In this document: positions 35,806-44,510 of the stretch, piece after piece
How positions within the stretch are numbered: position 1 is the first letter of the stretch
How the letters are laid out: each line of letters starts with the position of its first letter
Position numbers and translations under genes: made by a program
The notes under the pieces: generated by a model
Told to the model about the DNA's origin: nothing
What the model saw: only the letters and a program-made list of their open reading frames with translations
Databases searched by the model: none
Source: Vibrio cortegadensis
Lineage (GTDB): Bacteria > Pseudomonadota > Gammaproteobacteria > Enterobacterales > Vibrionaceae
Direction: 5' to 3'
Assembly (NCBI RefSeq): GCF_024347395.1
Contig: NZ_AP025472.1
Coordinates: 1,674,001 to 1,738,000 of the forward strand
DNA: 64,000 bases

Positions 35806-37436
35806 AGCTGAGACTCCTTCGGTAGATAGACCGTCATTCTCGTTCCGTACTCCTTGTCACTCGTCATTTCTAGCTGTCCGTGATATCGGTCTGCCAGCGT
35901 CTTCACTAAATACAAGCCCACACCTCGGTTGTGTTTAGCTTTGCTTGAAACCCCTTTATTCGTCAGTGTTGTGGTATCTAAATCGTGGGGCAAACCACAG
36001 CCTTGGTCATCCACTTCTAGAATAATTTCATTTCCAAAATCACTTAAAGAAACCTCGATGACCCTCCTATCAGGGGATACATGTTGATCACTGTTAATCA
36101 CACTCATGGTCGCATCGAACGCATTATCAATGAGGTTTCCTAATACCGTAACGACATCATCGGAGTTTAGCCAAGTTGGCATGACTTCAAGCCTGGAGCC
36201 TTCTTCAACTTTTAGCACTAAGCCTAATTCTCGTGCCCGTTCTGTTTTTCCCAGCAACATCCCAGCAATCAATGGGTCTTTAATTGTTTCACGCAAGAAC
36301 TCAATCAATGCTTGATAATGCTCTGTTTCTTGTCCAATTAAATTTTGTACGGCATCTAATTCCCCCATCTGAACTAATCCACTGATAGTATTCAGTTTAT
36401 TTTGATGCTCATGGGTCTGAGAACGCAATAAATCCGCATACTCTTTGGTTTGGGAGAGTTGCTCTGTCAGTTCATTTATCTCATCTCGTAAACGAAAACT
36501 CGACACAGCACCAACCACTTTCCCTTCCACAACTATCGGGCTACGGTTTGCAATTAAGCGTTTCTGCTTTAGATACAGTTCAATATCATGATCGTGTTCA
36601 CCAGATTTGAGTAGTTTATTCAAGTCACTGTCAGGCAACACTTTCGTTAATGGCTGATTAAGCGAGGATTTCCTGTCGATATCTAAAATCTGGCAGGCAC
36701 TTTTGTTGATTGATCGAAGTATGCCGTTTGAATCAATACTGATGATCCCCTCTTTGATTGTACTCATGGTAACGTCCAGCTCCACATATAAACGGCCAAT
36801 CTCTTCGGGCTCAAAACCTAAAATGGCTTTTTGAAACCGGCGTGAAGCATAACTTGAAAGCAGTGCGTTTGCGGCAACGACTAGAAGTGCCATTAAGATC
36901 AGAAAAGCGAGGTAAGGTTCGATTTTATCTTGTAATGTGTCGAGTAGATAACCAACGGAAACCACCCCTATCACATCACCATCGCGATTGAATATCGCTG
37001 CTTTCCCACGAACCGAGCGCCCAAGAGATCCCTGAGCAATAGAAACATAAGCTTCGCCGTGAATTAAAGCCCGAGCGTTATCCCCGCCTTTCATTGGCTT
37101 ACCTAGACGATGATCAACAGGGTGAACCAGACGAACGCCTTCGTCGTCGCCAATCACAATAAACGCGGCCCCAATCATTTCCGTTAGTTTTCGGTATCGG
37201 TCTTGTACATCGGCACTATTCATTGCACGAAAATCTCGCGTTTCGATCAGATTCACGACCGCATCCGACTTTGCTAAAAACGAGGCCACACCCAACGCTT
37301 TTAAACCTATCTCTTTCTCTTGAGAGTACTTAATATAAGCAAAACCAGCCGCCGATAAAATCAGCAGTTCAATTAAGCCCGATAATGTCATGATGATCAG
37401 CATTCGTTTTCGAAAACTGATTTGCCTCCACTTCAT
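35802..37436 (-). CDS. CitA/DcuS-type sensor histidine kinase
   Basis: A 544-residue kinase. Helix 1 (about residues 12-32), a periplasmic PAS/Cache sensor (about 35-170) with the class segments RLVHPVDHRLGKP and GRSVRGKAAIF whose basic residues bind carboxylate, helix 2 (about 175-195), cytoplasmic PAS (about 215-320), then the phosphoacceptor in QTHEHQNKLN (about 347) and an ATPase domain with NLIDNAFDAT, DQGCGLP and NRGVGLYLVK. AGGG lies eight bases before the ATG. It senses an external di- or tricarboxylate; citrate is the natural guess given tctCBA, but the ligand is not proven. Confidence 0.9.
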   Translation of the reverse strand: MKWRQISFRKRMLIIMTLSGLIELLILSAAGFAYIKYSQEKEIGLKALGVASFLAKSDAVVNLIETRDFRAMNSADVQDRYRKLTEMIGAAFIVIGDDEGVRLVHPVDHRLGKPMKGGDNARALIHGEAYVSIAQGSLGRSVRGKAAIFNRDGDVIGVVSVGYLLDTLQDKIEPYLAFLILMALLVVAANALLSSYASRRFQKAILGFEPEEIGRLYVELDVTMSTIKEGIISIDSNGILRSINKSACQILDIDRKSSLNQPLTKVLPDSDLNKLLKSGEHDHDIELYLKQKRLIANRSPIVVEGKVVGAVSSFRLRDEINELTEQLSQTKEYADLLRSQTHEHQNKLNTISGLVQMGELDAVQNLIGQETEHYQALIEFLRETIKDPLIAGMLLGKTERARELGLVLKVEEGSRLEVMPTWLNSDDVVTVLGNLIDNAFDATMSVINSDQHVSPDRRVIEVSLSDFGNEIILEVDDQGCGLPHDLDTTTLTNKGVSSKAKHNRGVGLYLVKTLADRYHGQLEMTSDKEYGTRMTVYLPKESQL

Positions 37437-37886
37437 GAATGCACCCTATTAAAAATTCAAACACTACAACGGATCTAATTTAACATTTAAGCAACAACAA
37501 GGCTTGTGATGGTATAAATAACTGTGAACAGAGGGCTTTTATCTTTACCTCTTCAGTAACACATAAATTCAAACTTAGTCTGCTTTATATAATGCCTAAC
37601 TATTCTTTCCGAACCTTCTGTAAGCTGGCGCTATCAGATGCATATCAATAAGCCATTTAATTGATCTAGATCATGTAGATTTTAGCTCTTTTTTATCTAT
37701 TTTTAGATCAATACGCATATACTTATTTCAGTGGATAAATAATACGCAATGGAATTGCCCTGTGGTAAGGCAAATAGCAGAGAGGAACCAAGCCTCCACC
37801 ATGAATACTTACCTACGTAATCAGGATGTCTATTCAAAATAGTACAATAATCATAACGTTCTAACATTGTTAAAAGGAATAAAACA
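37437..37886. other. 450-base control region between the citA-type gene and the 75-residue ORF
   Basis: No long gene is seen. It holds upstream sequence of the divergent sensor kinase, an FNR-type site (37661-37674), -10-like TATTTT (37699-37704) and, from about 37709, a leader with several hairpins: TTGCC / GGCAA around 37754-37775, GAGG / CCTC around 37782-37796 and TTAC / GTAA around 37809-37820. A 23-codon frame starts at 37749 (MELPCGKANSREEP...) but has no good ribosome site. The AAGGA site of the 75-residue ORF lies at the end. Confidence 0.5.
37661..37674. promoter_or_regulatory. FNR-type binding site
   Basis: TTGATCTAGATCAT matches the FNR consensus TTGAT-N4-ATCAA at nine of ten positions. 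A -10-like TATTTT is centred about 34 bases downstream, close to the spacing of class II FNR-activated promoters. It would drive the plus-strand unit with the 75-residue ORF, or act on the divergent sensor kinase gene 225 bases away. A CRP reading is weaker. Confidence 0.5.
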
Positions 37887-38114
37887 ATGCAACGAGACTG
37901 TTTTGGAATCTGCCTAACTAAGGCGATGCTGCTAAATAATGTACAAGCTACTTTCACACACGTTCGTGCGTATGAAAAAAACGCAAGCTCACCAAGTGAT
38001 TTGCATGTACTACTTGCTTTTCCTCAAATGTCTGGTCGAGATCTGCTAAACACCATGCAAGGTTCACGACAACTTGAATGGCGAGCCGATCACCATTGCC
38101 CTGCATTTGACTAA
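37887..38114 (+). CDS. Small hypothetical protein (75 residues) with own leader and terminator
   Basis: I do not recognise this protein. It has three Cys (RDCFGIC near the N terminus and HHCPAFD at the end), no signal peptide or membrane helix, and ordinary codon use for this window. Support for a real gene: AAGGA eight bases before the ATG, a structured leader with an FNR-type site upstream, and a strong terminator 52 bases after the stop. Minus-strand frames cover the same region but lack comparable signals. The Cys pairs near both ends could bind metal or respond to redox; that is speculation. Confidence 0.55.
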   Translation: MQRDCFGICLTKAMLLNNVQATFTHVRAYEKNASSPSDLHVLLAFPQMSGRDLLNTMQGSRQLEWRADHHCPAFD

Positions 38115-38165
38115 GCTTTGTTTTAACAGCACGTCGGGCTGATTCATCTATACTCAACCTTAAGG

Positions 38166-38196
38166 AAGAGTACGATATTGTTCGTACTCTTTTTTA
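38166..38196 (+). terminator. Strong terminator after the 75-residue ORF
   Basis: Ten-base stem AAGAGTACGA / TCGTACTCTT (38166-38175 with 38182-38191) and a six-base loop, running into TTTTTATT. It ends the unit that starts near 37709. Confidence 0.9.
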
Positions 38197-38335
38197 TTGC
38201 ATCACAATAAATTCTGGCTCACAGTTCTGCTTTCAATTAGTTCTAATATATTCAACTTGATCATCACTTCGAGACAAATCAATCGTTTTATGATACAATT
38301 AGAGCTATTACTCTAATTTTAATTTCAAGGCTGTC

Positions 38336-39757
38336 ATGAAGGTTAAATACGCATCTGCGCTATTAGGTTTGCTCTCTAGCGCCCTCTCTTTCCAACCCTA
38401 TGCGGCACCAATCTCATTCCAAGATGCTTGGCAAATTTTGCAGCAAAGCAACAACTCTTTAGCTGCACAACGAGCTAACGTCGAACGCTACCAACATTTA
38501 CAAAGCGCGAAGGATGACCTGAACTTACCTTCAGTAACTCTTGGTGCGAAATACATTCGCCTTGATACCGATGTGACCGTTTCTGGACAGCAACTGCTCG
38601 ATAGTACAGGTGCGGTTTTACCACCACTTCCTCCCTTTGAAAATGCTATTGCAAATGCTCTACTCAGTACAACGTCGACCATTACCGAACGTGACATTTT
38701 CAGTTCATCAATTCGAGCTATCTGGCCTATCTTTACAGGTGGTCGAATTACTGCGGCTCAAAACGCAGCGGAAGGTCAATCGGATGAAGCGAAAAGTCAA
38801 TTGGCGATGGAAGTTCAAGCTCGTTACGAAGACTTAAGCAAATATTACTTCTCCGTATTGCTGGCCCAAGACGTATTAGAGACACGTAAAAGTGTAGAAA
38901 CGGGGTTAACGCAGCACCGAGATTTTGCAATAAAAATGGAGCAACAAGGGCAAATCGCGCATGTTGAACGACTTCAAGCAGAAGCTTCTCTTGATAAAGC
39001 GATCGTAGATAGAAAGAAAGCCCAGCGTAACCTTGATATTGCTCAGTCGGCTCTCACTCAAATTCTTAGCCAAGATGCACAAGTAGAACCAAGTGATGTT
39101 CTGTTTACCAATGACAATCTACCGCCGCTCAGCGCTTTCATTGATCAAACACTGAATACCTACCCTGGCCTCGCTATTTTAGACGCTAAACAAAAACAAG
39201 CCAGTAGCCTTATCGCCGCTGAAAAAGGCAAATATTACCCTGAAGTTTTCCTATTTGGTGATTACAGTCTGCATGAAGACGATTCACTCGCAAGCCAGAT
39301 GAAACCTGATTGGCTAGTTGGCGTTGGGGTTAATATTCCGCTTATTGAAACTTCTGGGCGTTCGGAAAATATTAAAGCGGCCCATAGTGCTGTATCTCAG
39401 GTGAAGTATTTAAAGGCACAAGCCAAACAAGACTTAAGCGTGCTAGTAGAGAAAACCTATTTAGAAGCAGAACAATCCGTTGAAGAAGTCAGTGGATTGA
39501 ATTCAAGTTTAAAACTTGCCGATGAAAACCTTCGCCTTCGCAGCAAAGCCTTTACGCAAGGTTTGGCTAACTCATTAGAAGTAGTTGACGCACAACTCTA
39601 CTTAGCCAGCATTAAAACTCAACAATCCGTTGCACGTTTTCAATATTTAATCTCACTCAATAAACTGCTGGCTTTAAGCAGTGAAATGAACGCTTTCCCT
39701 CAATACCAGTATTCTGCATCAACGACTGACAATGCAACACAAAAGGATCCATCATGA
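38336..39757 (+). CDS. TolC-family outer-membrane efflux protein
   Basis: A 473-residue outer-membrane channel subunit. The signal peptide ends near PYAAPISF (about residue 23). The body has the two repeated long-helix halves of the TolC family, with SFQDAWQILQQSNNSLAAQR at the start of the first and VGVNIPLIETSGRSENIKAA in the second. It overlaps the adaptor gene by four bases (ATGA) and opens a four-gene export operon. Substrate is unknown. Upstream is an AT-rich region after the small ORF terminator. Confidence 0.92.
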   Translation: MKVKYASALLGLLSSALSFQPYAAPISFQDAWQILQQSNNSLAAQRANVERYQHLQSAKDDLNLPSVTLGAKYIRLDTDVTVSGQQLLDSTGAVLPPLPPFENAIANALLSTTSTITERDIFSSSIRAIWPIFTGGRITAAQNAAEGQSDEAKSQLAMEVQARYEDLSKYYFSVLLAQDVLETRKSVETGLTQHRDFAIKMEQQGQIAHVERLQAEASLDKAIVDRKKAQRNLDIAQSALTQILSQDAQVEPSDVLFTNDNLPPLSAFIDQTLNTYPGLAILDAKQKQASSLIAAEKGKYYPEVFLFGDYSLHEDDSLASQMKPDWLVGVGVNIPLIETSGRSENIKAAHSAVSQVKYLKAQAKQDLSVLVEKTYLEAEQSVEEVSGLNSSLKLADENLRLRSKAFTQGLANSLEVVDAQLYLASIKTQQSVARFQYLISLNKLLALSSEMNAFPQYQYSASTTDNATQKDPS

Positions 39758-40728
39758 AACGACTAAAGCCAGCACTTATCTCTATTTTTGCAATTGGTGT
39801 CGTTGGCTGGGTAGGAAGTAGTTTCTATCACGCTTATCAACCTCAACCGATTCGCTTGCAAGGCCAAATCGAGGCGCAACAATACAGTATTTCCTCGAAA
39901 GTACCGGGGCGAATTGATCAGGTTCTCGTGCGCAAAGGTGACATGGTTGAAAAAGGTCAGCTTATCTTCACTCTTCATAGCCCAGAAATTGCGGCTAAAT
40001 TAGAGCAAGCTATTGCTGGACAAAAAGCGGCTGGCGCAATGGCAAAAGAAGCGGAGAAAGGCGCTCGAACACAGCAAATTCAAGCCGCTAAAGACCAATG
40101 GCAAAAAGCCAAAGCTGCGGCAAACTTGATGGAAAAAACCTACCAACGTGTGAACAACCTATATAACGATGGCGTGGTTGCTGAACAGAAACGAGATGAA
40201 GCCAAAACCCAGTGGCAAGCGGCTAAATACACCGAAAGTGCAGCGTTCCAGATGTACCAACTGACCAAAGAAGGTTTACGTGATGAGAGTAAACTGGCTG
40301 CTGAACAAAAAGCGGTAATGGCAGCGGGCGCTGTTGCAGAAGTTGAAGCGTATGCTGCGGATACAAAAATCGAGAGTTGGTTCAACGGTGAAGTGTCACA
40401 AGTGCTGCTTAACAGTGGTGAACTTGCTCCACAAGGCTTCCCTGTTGTGACCGTTATTGATACCAAAGACTCTTGGGCCGTTTTAAATGTACGTGAAGAT
40501 CAACTTAAATCGTTCCAAAAAGGGACTCGCTTTCAAGCTTACCTCCCTGCTCTTGATGATACCTTAGAGTTTGAAGTTTCTCATGTTGCTGTTATGGGTG
40601 ATTTTGCCACTTGGCGCTCGACAGATTCAGCACAAGGCTTCGATCTACGAACGTTCGAAGTAGAAGCCCGCCCAATTGATCAAACTCAGTCGCTTCGCAT
40701 GGGCATGAGTTTAGTTGTTGAGCTGTAA
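39754..40728 (+). CDS. HlyD-family periplasmic adaptor protein
   Basis: A 324-residue membrane-fusion protein. There is one N-terminal helix (about residues 7-25), a biotinyl-lipoyl-like half (GQIEAQQYSISSKVPGRIDQ, about 35-54, and KGDMVEKGQLIF), a charged alpha-hairpin (about 90-200) and a beta-barrel half with FNGEVSQVLLNSGELAPQGF (about 210-229). It links inner-membrane permeases to the TolC-type channel encoded just upstream. It overlaps that gene by four bases and is followed by two ABC-2 permease genes. Confidence 0.92.
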   Translation: MKRLKPALISIFAIGVVGWVGSSFYHAYQPQPIRLQGQIEAQQYSISSKVPGRIDQVLVRKGDMVEKGQLIFTLHSPEIAAKLEQAIAGQKAAGAMAKEAEKGARTQQIQAAKDQWQKAKAAANLMEKTYQRVNNLYNDGVVAEQKRDEAKTQWQAAKYTESAAFQMYQLTKEGLRDESKLAAEQKAVMAAGAVAEVEAYAADTKIESWFNGEVSQVLLNSGELAPQGFPVVTVIDTKDSWAVLNVREDQLKSFQKGTRFQAYLPALDDTLEFEVSHVAVMGDFATWRSTDSAQGFDLRTFEVEARPIDQTQSLRMGMSLVVEL

Positions 40729-40789
40729 TCTTTGTATGCTACCTGTTTGTGGAAAGTATGTTTTGTGGAAAAAATGTTTTGTGAAAAAT

Positions 40790-41938
40790 ATGACATCAAC
40801 GACGCGTGTTAGTACCCAATGGCAGATAGTTAGACATGATAAGTGGCTACTTTCTTGCCTAACATGGGTGCCATTGCTCTTAGCACTTTCTATCTGGTGG
40901 ATTTTCTCGCAGGGTATCGCTCGCGACCTACCTATTGGTATTGTCGATCTGGAACACAGTCAACTTTCTCGAACTTTGTCTCGTGAATTTGATGCGACTT
41001 CAAGCCTTGCAATTCACGACAATTACGCCGATATAAACCAAGCTAAAACTGCCTTAATTTCTGGGGATATTTACGGCTATGTGATTATCCCTAGCAACTT
41101 CACTAAAGACATATACCGTGGTACACCGCCACAAGTTTCTGTTTTTTATAACAGCCAATACATCTTGATTGGTAAGTTAGTGAACTCAGCAATACTTCAA
41201 GCCCAAGGTACATTCAACGCCCAACTTGATGTGGTTAAATCGTTAACATCAGGCAATACAACCGCCAAAAGTGCATTAGGCAAAGCGGTAGCGGTTCGAA
41301 CTCAGATAACGCCTCTGTTTAATAAAAATACCAACTACGCACAGTTTCTTGTGTCTGCCGTTGTCCCTGCTCTATGGCAGATTGTCATTGTGGTCGGAAC
41401 GATTATGATCTTAGCCGCTAACCACCGTACTTACGGCACTCAAAAGTGGCTCAAATCATCACCGATGACAACGGTAGTCAAAACATTAGCTGCTTACATA
41501 CCGGTTTTCTTGATTCAAGGCATTGGCTTTTTACTTTGGTTCTATAAAGGGTTTGAATGGCCAATGAATGGCGGTTTTAGTGTGTTAATTTTTGCTCAAT
41601 TAGCCACGGTTATCGCTTGTATGATTATGGGCTCACTATTCTTCTTTTTGACCCTAGATCCAGCAAGAGCAATGAGTTTTGCTGGTGCATTCACCGCGCC
41701 TAGTTTTGCCTTCATGGGGATTACATTTCCCGTTACGGACATGAACCCTTTTGCTCAAGCATGGCGTAGTTTATTGCCAATTAGCCATTATATTGAGACA
41801 CAAGTGAGTCAGTCGAGTTACGGCGTCACGCAAATTGAATCGCTCGTACATTTGATCCCTATGATTGGATATATATTCCCACTGTTATTGACCGCTTTAC
41901 TGATCAATAAACACTTAAAGCAGAGTGAGAAAGTATGA
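40790..41938 (+). CDS. ABC-2 type permease, first of two
   Basis: A roughly 382-residue membrane protein of the ABC-2 (YhhJ-like) class. One helix near the N terminus, a periplasmic domain of about 150 residues (IGIVDLEHSQLSRTLSREFD onward), then about five helices at the C-terminal end. The frame opens at 40715 inside the adaptor gene; the ATG at 40790 starts a sensible cytoplasmic N terminus but has only a weak ribosome site, so start confidence is low. It overlaps the next permease gene by four bases. No ATP-binding motif is present. Confidence 0.85.
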   Translation: MTSTTRVSTQWQIVRHDKWLLSCLTWVPLLLALSIWWIFSQGIARDLPIGIVDLEHSQLSRTLSREFDATSSLAIHDNYADINQAKTALISGDIYGYVIIPSNFTKDIYRGTPPQVSVFYNSQYILIGKLVNSAILQAQGTFNAQLDVVKSLTSGNTTAKSALGKAVAVRTQITPLFNKNTNYAQFLVSAVVPALWQIVIVVGTIMILAANHRTYGTQKWLKSSPMTTVVKTLAAYIPVFLIQGIGFLLWFYKGFEWPMNGGFSVLIFAQLATVIACMIMGSLFFFLTLDPARAMSFAGAFTAPSFAFMGITFPVTDMNPFAQAWRSLLPISHYIETQVSQSSYGVTQIESLVHLIPMIGYIFPLLLTALLINKHLKQSEKV

Positions 41939-43086
41939 TGAGTTTATTGTCTCTACTCAAGCAAGAATTCAAAGCTTTAATGACCAATCCAGTTGTCGTA
42001 TTAACTGTATTTGGCGGAGTGGTTTTTTACTCTTTCCTATACCCTCTTCCATATGCACAACAAACGCCAAGAGAGCAATCGATCACTGTCGTTAATTTGG
42101 ATAAAAGTCAATCAAGCTACCAACTTGAAAGAATGGTTGATGCCACCCCGCAAGTCCAAATAGTGCAACGTGATCACACGATTGAATCGGCCAAAACTGC
42201 ATTTCTTGACGGCTCTGTTAGCGGAATACTGGTGATTCCTGAACATTTCTATAAAGACATTCTTCTTGGTAAAAGCCCGACGCTTGCATATGCAGGTGAC
42301 GCTTCGTTTTTCTTAGTTTACGGAACCGTTGTCGAGGGGTTAGCCCAAGCAGGAGGCACTTTAGCAGCAAAAGCCAAAGTCTCTCGACTTGTGATGGAAG
42401 GTGAACCACTCGCTTTAGCTTCAGAGCACTTTTCACCGATTAAGCTCAATTTGAAGCCAACGTTTAATCCAAGAATGGGTTATGTGGATTATGTTGTTCC
42501 TGCTGTTTTTGTTCTGATTTTACAGCAAACCTTAGCCATGGCGTCTGGGCTAATGGTTGGTAGCCAAAAATTTGGGACTGGGTATTGGAACCAATACTCG
42601 CCACGTGCAGTATTTAGTATCAGAGCGCTAGTGCTGGTTGGTGTCTATTTCTTACTGAGTATGTATTACTTCGGCGCAAGTTTCGATATGCATGGCATAA
42701 CCCGACTCGCTGAAATTCCGACACTTTTGGCTATTTTAGTGCCATTTTTGTTGTCATCTTGCTTTATCGGAATCTGGCTTGGCTCAATCCTTCCACGCCG
42801 TGAATTAGTCACCATTATTATTTTGATTAGCTCAATGCCTCTCATTTTTTCCGCCGGGTTTATTTGGCCAATTGAAATGATTCCTGCCCCTATGGTCTGG
42901 GTTTCGTCACTATTCCCAAGTACTTCAGGTATTCAAGCATTTGTATCGGTTAACCAATTAGGTGCACAATGGAGCCAAATCGCGAGTCAGTGGACACAAC
43001 TTTGGTTGCAAACATTAGGCTGGGGTGCATTAGCTTTTTGGTCATTCAAGCGAAGCCTACAATTTGATCAACGTGTTCACCCTTAA
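41935..43086 (+). CDS. ABC-2 type permease, second of two
   Basis: A 383-residue ABC-2 membrane protein with the same layout as its neighbour: N-terminal helix, periplasmic domain (TVVNLDKSQSSYQLERMVDA, about residues 50-69), then a group of C-terminal helices including PLIFSAGFIWPIEMIPAP. The pair probably forms a heterodimer that works with the HlyD-type adaptor and the TolC-type channel. An ATPase such as the one fused or adjacent in similar E. coli systems is not found in this operon. A strong terminator follows. Confidence 0.87.
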   Translation: MMSLLSLLKQEFKALMTNPVVVLTVFGGVVFYSFLYPLPYAQQTPREQSITVVNLDKSQSSYQLERMVDATPQVQIVQRDHTIESAKTAFLDGSVSGILVIPEHFYKDILLGKSPTLAYAGDASFFLVYGTVVEGLAQAGGTLAAKAKVSRLVMEGEPLALASEHFSPIKLNLKPTFNPRMGYVDYVVPAVFVLILQQTLAMASGLMVGSQKFGTGYWNQYSPRAVFSIRALVLVGVYFLLSMYYFGASFDMHGITRLAEIPTLLAILVPFLLSSCFIGIWLGSILPRRELVTIIILISSMPLIFSAGFIWPIEMIPAPMVWVSSLFPSTSGIQAFVSVNQLGAQWSQIASQWTQLWLQTLGWGALAFWSFKRSLQFDQRVHP

Positions 43087-43109
43087 TCGGCTGAGTGTAT
43101 AATCAAATA

Positions 43110-43150
43110 CCGTTAGCGAGCACATACAACTCAAGCTCGCTAACGGTTTT
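43110..43150 (+). terminator. Terminator of the export operon
   Basis: Perfect twelve-base stem CCGTTAGCGAGC / GCTCGCTAACGG (43110-43121 with 43135-43146) and a 13-base loop, followed by TTTTAGTTTTAATTTT. It lies 23 bases after the second permease gene. Confidence 0.9.
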
Positions 43151-43210
43151 AGTTTTAATTTTAATTTTAATTGTGGTGATGGTTATCTTTTACCTTGAGA
43201 ATCATTACTC

Positions 43211-44302
43211 TCAGAGCTGATATTTCTTAGCGTCAGTTTTAAGACCGCGATATTTACTGAGCAATTCAGCTTGGCTCATGTTTTCATCCCCAAAGAAAAA
43301 CCCATTCGCTTGCTTTAGCACATCAAAATCATTTTCAATGTATTGCAGTACCTGATCAGCTTTTTTCAAAGTGATTGGGCTACACGATTTTCCGTGCAAA
43401 TCATCCATAAGATCTAAAGAGTTTGAGCGGAAACTTTCGATACGATACAAGGCTTCTAATCCGGAAGGACTTTCCAAAGCATGTTGCCACTGATCGATAG
43501 AGTTAGTGACCCACTCGACGACTGGGCTATCGGCTCCACCAGCAATCAGCTTATCCCTTTTGAATTGATAAGCCGCAAGTGCAGCGCTTTTTTCCACTCG
43601 ATACAAATCAAGGATCTGTTCAAGGGTCAAATCAAGCGGATTTCTTAATAAGTAATCAAACAGAAAGCGTGTTTCGAAACGTTCCACACCATTGAAAAGC
43701 GGCGTATCTTGCCCATTACTATTGAATTGTGTCATGGGTTTAAATTGATACATATAGCCAAAGTCGAACAACTTTATTTGATTCATCTTATCTATCAGTA
43801 TGTTGCCGGGACAGAAATCCCACTCAAACAGACCTGCCAGTTCTAGTTCTGATATTGTTGAAAAGATCTGCTTAAAAATATCAGCATCAAAATGGGTAAT
43901 GAGCGATCCTTCAATCCAAGGTGAGAGTAAAATTCCATCATTCAACGATGCATATTGAGTCTCGACAATGTGCGAATACTTCTCAGGATTCTTTTGCTTT
44001 AAAGCGGTTAGGTCGCGTCGCCTTTGAACTTCATTTAGAAACGATGTTTGTCCGTCAATGTTTTTGACTAAACTCTTCGGGCGCTTACATTTTAATGTCC
44101 AATCTCGCCCCTCGATTCGAAGGTGATAAACCTTGGCTGTCAGTCCAGATGAAAAAGACTCTACAACATAGCAGGAGTCGTCATCTATCTTTTTAAGTGC
44201 TTCTAATGAGACTCCAACGCCATCCAAAGTTCCTATGACAATGTTTTCTCCACTCTCAACAAAGGCCAGTTGTGCCTGCTGTCGATTTAGCTCCATGCTC
44301 AT
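43211..44302 (-). CDS. Protein-kinase-fold protein of unknown role
   Basis: A roughly 363-residue soluble protein with kinase-like motifs: a glycine-containing loop SSGLTAKVY (about residue 48), Lys in WTLKCKRPK (about 67), catalytic loop DFCPGN (Asp-x4-Asn, about 170) and FDFG (about 190). It lacks the usual HRD wording. The C-terminal 140 residues are helical and unrecognised. The frame opens at 44371; the ATG at 44302 has GGAT upstream and removes an unlikely N terminus. Substrate is unknown; it could phosphorylate protein or a small molecule. The neighbouring minus-strand gene upstream ends with its own terminator, so this is probably a separate unit. Confidence 0.65.
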   Translation of the reverse strand: MSMELNRQQAQLAFVESGENIVIGTLDGVGVSLEALKKIDDDSCYVVESFSSGLTAKVYHLRIEGRDWTLKCKRPKSLVKNIDGQTSFLNEVQRRRDLTALKQKNPEKYSHIVETQYASLNDGILLSPWIEGSLITHFDADIFKQIFSTISELELAGLFEWDFCPGNILIDKMNQIKLFDFGYMYQFKPMTQFNSNGQDTPLFNGVERFETRFLFDYLLRNPLDLTLEQILDLYRVEKSAALAAYQFKRDKLIAGGADSPVVEWVTNSIDQWQHALESPSGLEALYRIESFRSNSLDLMDDLHGKSCSPITLKKADQVLQYIENDFDVLKQANGFFFGDENMSQAELLSKYRGLKTDAKKYQL

Positions 44303-44433
44303 AATATCTATCCATTCTATAAATTTAAGTTGATAAATATATTGATAAGCTACGCCTACATACCGTGACAAACCGCTTAGTTATACATTTTATTCGACTT
44401 CAGTTCCTTACACTCTGAATGATAGGTATAAAA

Positions 44434-44452
44434 AAAGGCTCAATGAGCCTTT
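44434..44452 (-). terminator. Terminator of the coiled-coil membrane protein gene
   Basis: Eight-base stem AAAGGCTC / GAGCCTTT (44434-44441 with 44445-44452) and a three-base loop. Read on the minus strand it runs into TTTTATACC, 58 bases past the coiled-coil gene stop. Confidence 0.8.
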
Positions 44453-44510
44453 AATTTTGTTATTGTCGCGTTTCACTTCGACCCAACCGTATAATGAGTA
44501 AATTTCGGAA

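Noticed and set aside
37661..37674. CRP site in the same position as the FNR site
   Set aside because: The half-sites TTGAT and ATCAT fit FNR at nine of ten positions, while the TGTGA and TCACA halves of CRP match poorly.
37749..37886. Possible cyclic-di-GMP (GEMM-I) riboswitch, because of GGCAAA followed by AAGCCTCC
   Set aside because: The conserved GGGACGCAAAGCC core, the P2 stem with a tetraloop and the tetraloop receptor are not present; only short pieces match.
37703..38157. Two minus-strand ORFs of 84 and 67 codons (37703-37957, 37954-38157)
   Set aside because: They lack good ribosome sites or a terminator, and they lie opposite the plus-strand unit, which has both.
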